A DNA stretch of 64,000 nt from Saururus chinensis (Eukaryota; Streptophyta; Magnoliopsida; Piperales; Saururaceae): NCBI GenBank assembly GCA_035235625.1, contig CP141149.1:7222893-7286892 (forward strand), written 5' to 3'. The translations under genes and the position numbers were made by a program. Of this stretch, positions 61,457 through 64,000 are shown one piece after another. The notes under the pieces were generated by a model that had not been told where the DNA came from, did not search any database, and saw only the letters and a program-made list of their open reading frames with translations. How positions within the stretch are numbered: the first letter of the stretch is position 1; each line of letters starts with the position of its first letter.

Positions 61457-61497
<41 letters not shown>
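61457..61497. repeat. Compound (TC)n(AC)n microsatellite
   Basis: About ten TC units are followed directly by about ten AC units in intron 1 of the ZC3H14-like gene. Confidence 0.95.
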
Positions 61498-61698
61498 AAC
61501 AAATGTGAGTCATTGATAATTCGTTTGGGCTATTCACACTGAATATTTCTGGGTATGACCCAATTATGTAACTCACCGGCCAAGTTGTTTGTGAATTTCC
61601 CGCAATCTATGCATCAAGATAGCTTTTAATAATTTAGTCATGTGTTTAACCCCTTTCAACATGCTATCATCATCTCAATGATTTGATGGTAATTAGTA

Positions 61699-61802
61699 CT
61701 CCCTCTGTCCTACATTAATAGCTCCATTTAATTTTTCAAAATGAACTAAAATTTGTTCATTTTGAAAAACCAAATGAAGCTATTGATGTGGGACGGAGGG
61801 AG
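61699..61802. mobile_element. Stowaway-type MITE (Tc1/mariner), 104 bp
   Basis: The ends CTCCCTCTGTCCTACATTAA and, inverted, CTCCCTCCGTCCCACATCAA form near-perfect inverted repeats, flanked by the TA target duplication (61697-61698 and 61803-61804). The whole element is close to a perfect palindrome, with a centre near AATGAACTAAAATTTGTTCATT. It sits in intron 1, about 830 bp before exon 2. Confidence 0.95.
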
Positions 61803-62627
61803 TACTTTGCAGTGCAAGCTGTCATCAATGTGAAATTCATTAAGTTTTGTTTTGTGTTATTTTAGTATGACAAATCTGATACTCAAAGTAGCTTTTAAGT
61901 AAACATGTCTTCAGCTGACAATCCTGTCTTCCTTACAGTGTCAACTATTCCTAAGATATCCTTTTTTCATTTACTGCTATATTAGTTGTATAAGTAAAAC
62001 GATAGTTTGCATCGCAAAATCAAATTGTTTGTAGGATGATATTCTTACCACATCATCTCTCTGAACCTGCATAACTTGCTGTTGTTATGAGTAGCCATTT
62101 GGGACTTCATCACGTTTTTGTTTAGCTTGTGAAATTTTTATTACCATTATTAATGAATCTGATAGTAAGTGTTTTGGGCTTTGAAATTGTTAATGTTTGG
62201 AATTCGATTATTGATTTTTCTTGCTAGATCATATATAGTTGATCTCCAACTAAACTTGTAGGCTTACAAAATTGCTGACTTTGGGATCAATAAATCAGCA
62301 AAAATTCTTTTAGGTTGCTTGTAGTTGACCTTGGACCGAATTCCGTACTTATCATTGTTTGCCATATCGGGTTGTGTATGAGCACATGCATTGACCATAA
62401 ATGTTAATTGTATTGATTATTGGGTTTTGTTTTAAAAAAGCCCACTTCACTACAATGGCATGAAAAACATTGAGATTGCACATTTTAATCTGTGGCAGGA
62501 TTCTGTATGTTCTTTTCTGACTGTGATTCTTTGTTTTGAAGTATCTGGTTTCTATATTAATGTTAAATTTCGGGGTCTTGGATAATTAGAGCTTTTCATG
62601 CGTATTTCTGATCTTTCTATTCTACAG

Positions 62628-62728
62628 GAGTATATTATTGTTTTACTCAAGAATGGTCGGCGCAAAGGTGAGGCTGTCCAAGAGTTAAAGGTGTTTCTTG
62701 AAGACGACAGTTGCACATTTGTGTCATG
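62628..62728 (+). CDS. ZC3H14/Nab2-like RNA-binding protein, exon 2
   Basis: Exon 2 encodes residues 47-79 and the first two bases of Trp80. EYIIVLLKNGRRKGEAVQEL is followed by KVFLEDDSCTFVSW, the core of the PWI-like N-terminal domain; the VLLKNGRRK block is the part I recognise as conserved among plant homologues (from memory). The acceptor is TTCTACAG and the donor is TCATG then GTAATA. Phase is 0 at entry and 2 at exit. Confidence 0.85.
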
Positions 62729-62828
62729 GTAATATTCTATTTCACTGTCAATGCATTCATTTTGCAGCTGGATTGTCTGATATATGTTGTTCTTACTTGA
62801 TTGTTTATCTTACTAATGTATTATGCAG

Positions 62829-63219
62829 GCTATGGGACCATTTATTTTCAAACACGCACCTTTATGTCCAACCACATGATTCTTTCCATGAAAATCTGGT
62901 GAAGGTAAAATCTGTTTTGGAGGCACAGACATCAGTGAAAGGCTCTTCAGAACCAAAAGCATTGAACAGGGACTTCTCTAGGGATACTGGCTTCGATAAA
63001 AAAAGCTCTATTATAGAGCCAAAAAGTAGGCGGCTAAGGGGATGGGATGGTTCGCTGGGGAATGAGGCAGAAACTCCTCCCATTCTAGGCACTGAAGTTG
63101 GTAATATTCACTTGGATGAGAAAAGACCTCATCATGAAGGCCGCAAAAAGCGCTCTTGTTCTCCTAAATCATTTGTTCAGAGGAAGCGTAGTCGACATGA
63201 TATGCGACAGCCAGCTAAG
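62829..63219 (+). CDS. ZC3H14/Nab2-like RNA-binding protein, exon 3
   Basis: Exon 3 starts with the last base of Trp80 and encodes residues 81-210. It completes the helical domain (LWDHLFSNTHLYVQPHDSFH) and enters a hydrophilic linker. A basic cluster (KKRSCSPKSFVQRKRSR, about residues 185-205) is a good nuclear localisation candidate. Entry follows TTATGCAG; the exit donor is AAG then GTATAA on a codon boundary. Confidence 0.85.
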
Positions 63220-63595
63220 GTATAAATTTTTAATTCCCCTGTTGTTTTGCAACCATATGTAATTACATGTCAAGACATTTTTTTACAGGAGCGTTTGAAT
63301 TTTTTTTAAAGTTCTTAGCTTATATATCTATATCTTGCTGATATTAGTTAAAAAATGGTTTTAAGCATGGGTGATATAGATTGTTTTCAGGTTGGAGGCA
63401 TTTGGTGAGCAAGTTTTATCTGAAGAGCAGAAAAAAACAGTAACAATCCAGTTGTTGAGATCAACCATGATCTACTGGATTGGGGAAAAAATGAATTGTG
63501 GAGAATATTAAATGAAGTCTGTTGACTGTTTTTCCAGTTTACTGTCATTCTGTATTTTCTCCACTTGCTGATCTATCCTCCCTTTTTCTTTGAAG

Positions 63596-64000
63596 GAATT
63601 GCTCTCAGCCCATTTGGCCGTGGGTGGCCCTCGCCGGTTGCTGCAATTTGCTGTCAGGGATGCGGTAACATCTTTGCTGCCATCAAATTCAACGCTAGAG
63701 TCAAAAATATTTCCTCAGCTTCGCTCGGTGGTCTCCAAACCTGGAGGAGATACTTCCACTGAAGGGCATTCCTACCGATCTAGATCCATTGTTGGGATGA
63801 ACCGAAATGCCATGACTACTGCAATTAAAGCTGCTGCTGCTGCTGCTCAGGATGTAGTGAAGTTTAGATGCTCTGGAAATGTTTTTGATCGATTGGGTAG
63901 TGAAGAGGACATGACTGAAACCACGAATTTATCATCTGAAGATTTTGTCAAACTACCTACTTTAGATGAAGGTGTGTATGATAAATATTGTCCTGGAACT
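63596..64000 (+). CDS. ZC3H14/Nab2-like RNA-binding protein, exon 4 (cut by window end)
   Basis: After an acceptor in TTTGAAG, in phase 0, the frame opens with ELLSAHLAVGGPRRLLQFAV and stays open to the window end (residues 211-345). It includes SYRSRSIVGMNRNAM, an alanine run encoded by GCT repeats (AIKAAAAAAQDVV) and the FRCSGNVFDRLG block. The open frame, in phase with exon 3, and the non-repetitive composition support a real exon. No stop or donor is reached. The expected CCCH zinc fingers have not appeared yet. Confidence 0.8.

Larger units (their letters stand above)
56989..62627 (+). other. Intron 1 of the ZC3H14-like gene (5.6 kb)
   Basis: It is bounded by GTAAGC and TTCTACAG. It contains an antisense LINE fossil (57853-60210), a Stowaway MITE (61699-61802), a TC/AC microsatellite (61457-61497) and short tandem duplications near 58060-58128, 60542-60580 and 60894-60930. 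The rest is T-rich intronic DNA. No separate gene is visible inside. Confidence 0.8.

Overview
This is a repeat-rich window of nuclear DNA from a flowering plant. The evidence is spliced genes with GT-AG introns, an A20/AN1 stress-associated protein with a 5'-UTR intron, long-terminal-repeat (LTR) retrotransposons with plant-type primer sites, CACTA and PIF/Harbinger-like DNA transposons, a Stowaway MITE and a plant L1-type LINE. The CTCCCTCTGTCC Stowaway ends and a SAP protein resembling rice SAPs make a monocot plausible, but I cannot fix the lineage. The depth of nesting suggests a large genome.

Only two host genes are well supported. (1) An A20/AN1 zinc-finger protein (CDS 16321-16845, +, 174 residues) has its whole coding region in one exon behind a 5'-UTR intron. 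(2) At the right edge are the first four coding exons (56851-56988, 62628-62728, 62829-63219, 63596 to the window end; 345 residues, incomplete) of a ZC3H14/Nab2-like poly(A)-RNA-binding protein. Its 5.6-kb first intron holds an antisense LINE fossil, a Stowaway MITE and microsatellites.

Layout. 1-14060: nested LTR retrotransposon fossils, including a 4.7-kb solo LTR (family A, 5089-9771) with a TAAGT target duplication, sitting inside an LTR of a second family (Y). 14061-20040: low-copy DNA with the SAP gene. 20040-28215: an AT-rich satellite-like array split by a solo Y LTR (20531-27588, duplication CTCCA), itself split by a 3.76-kb CACTA element (21135-24895, duplication TGA) with a 1.4-kb polypurine tract. 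28216-30285: AT-rich intergenic DNA. 30291-35078: a gag-only LTR element W (duplication TCTAC) whose 3' LTR is split by a solo LTR of family Z (32105-34857, duplication TGGAT). 35931-37443: a PIF/Harbinger-like element (duplication TAA) with a GC-rich, possibly captured insert. 37728-46439: a truncated Ty3/gypsy chromovirus with one LTR, flanked by Y LTR fragments. 46440-48009: a second, truncated CACTA. 48152-54860: further LTR-like repeats (V, A) and a truncated relative of the PIF element. 54861-56850: intergenic DNA and the upstream region of the ZC3H14-like gene.

The two host genes have no visible functional link. I found no operon-like cluster, CRISPR array, tRNA or rRNA gene, and no convincing new biological system. 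The most unusual features are architectural: nested insertions whose order is fixed by matching target duplications, the strand-asymmetric polypurine tract in the CACTA element, and the possible gene capture in the PIF-like element. Repeat family letters (A, V, W, Y, Z) are my own labels.
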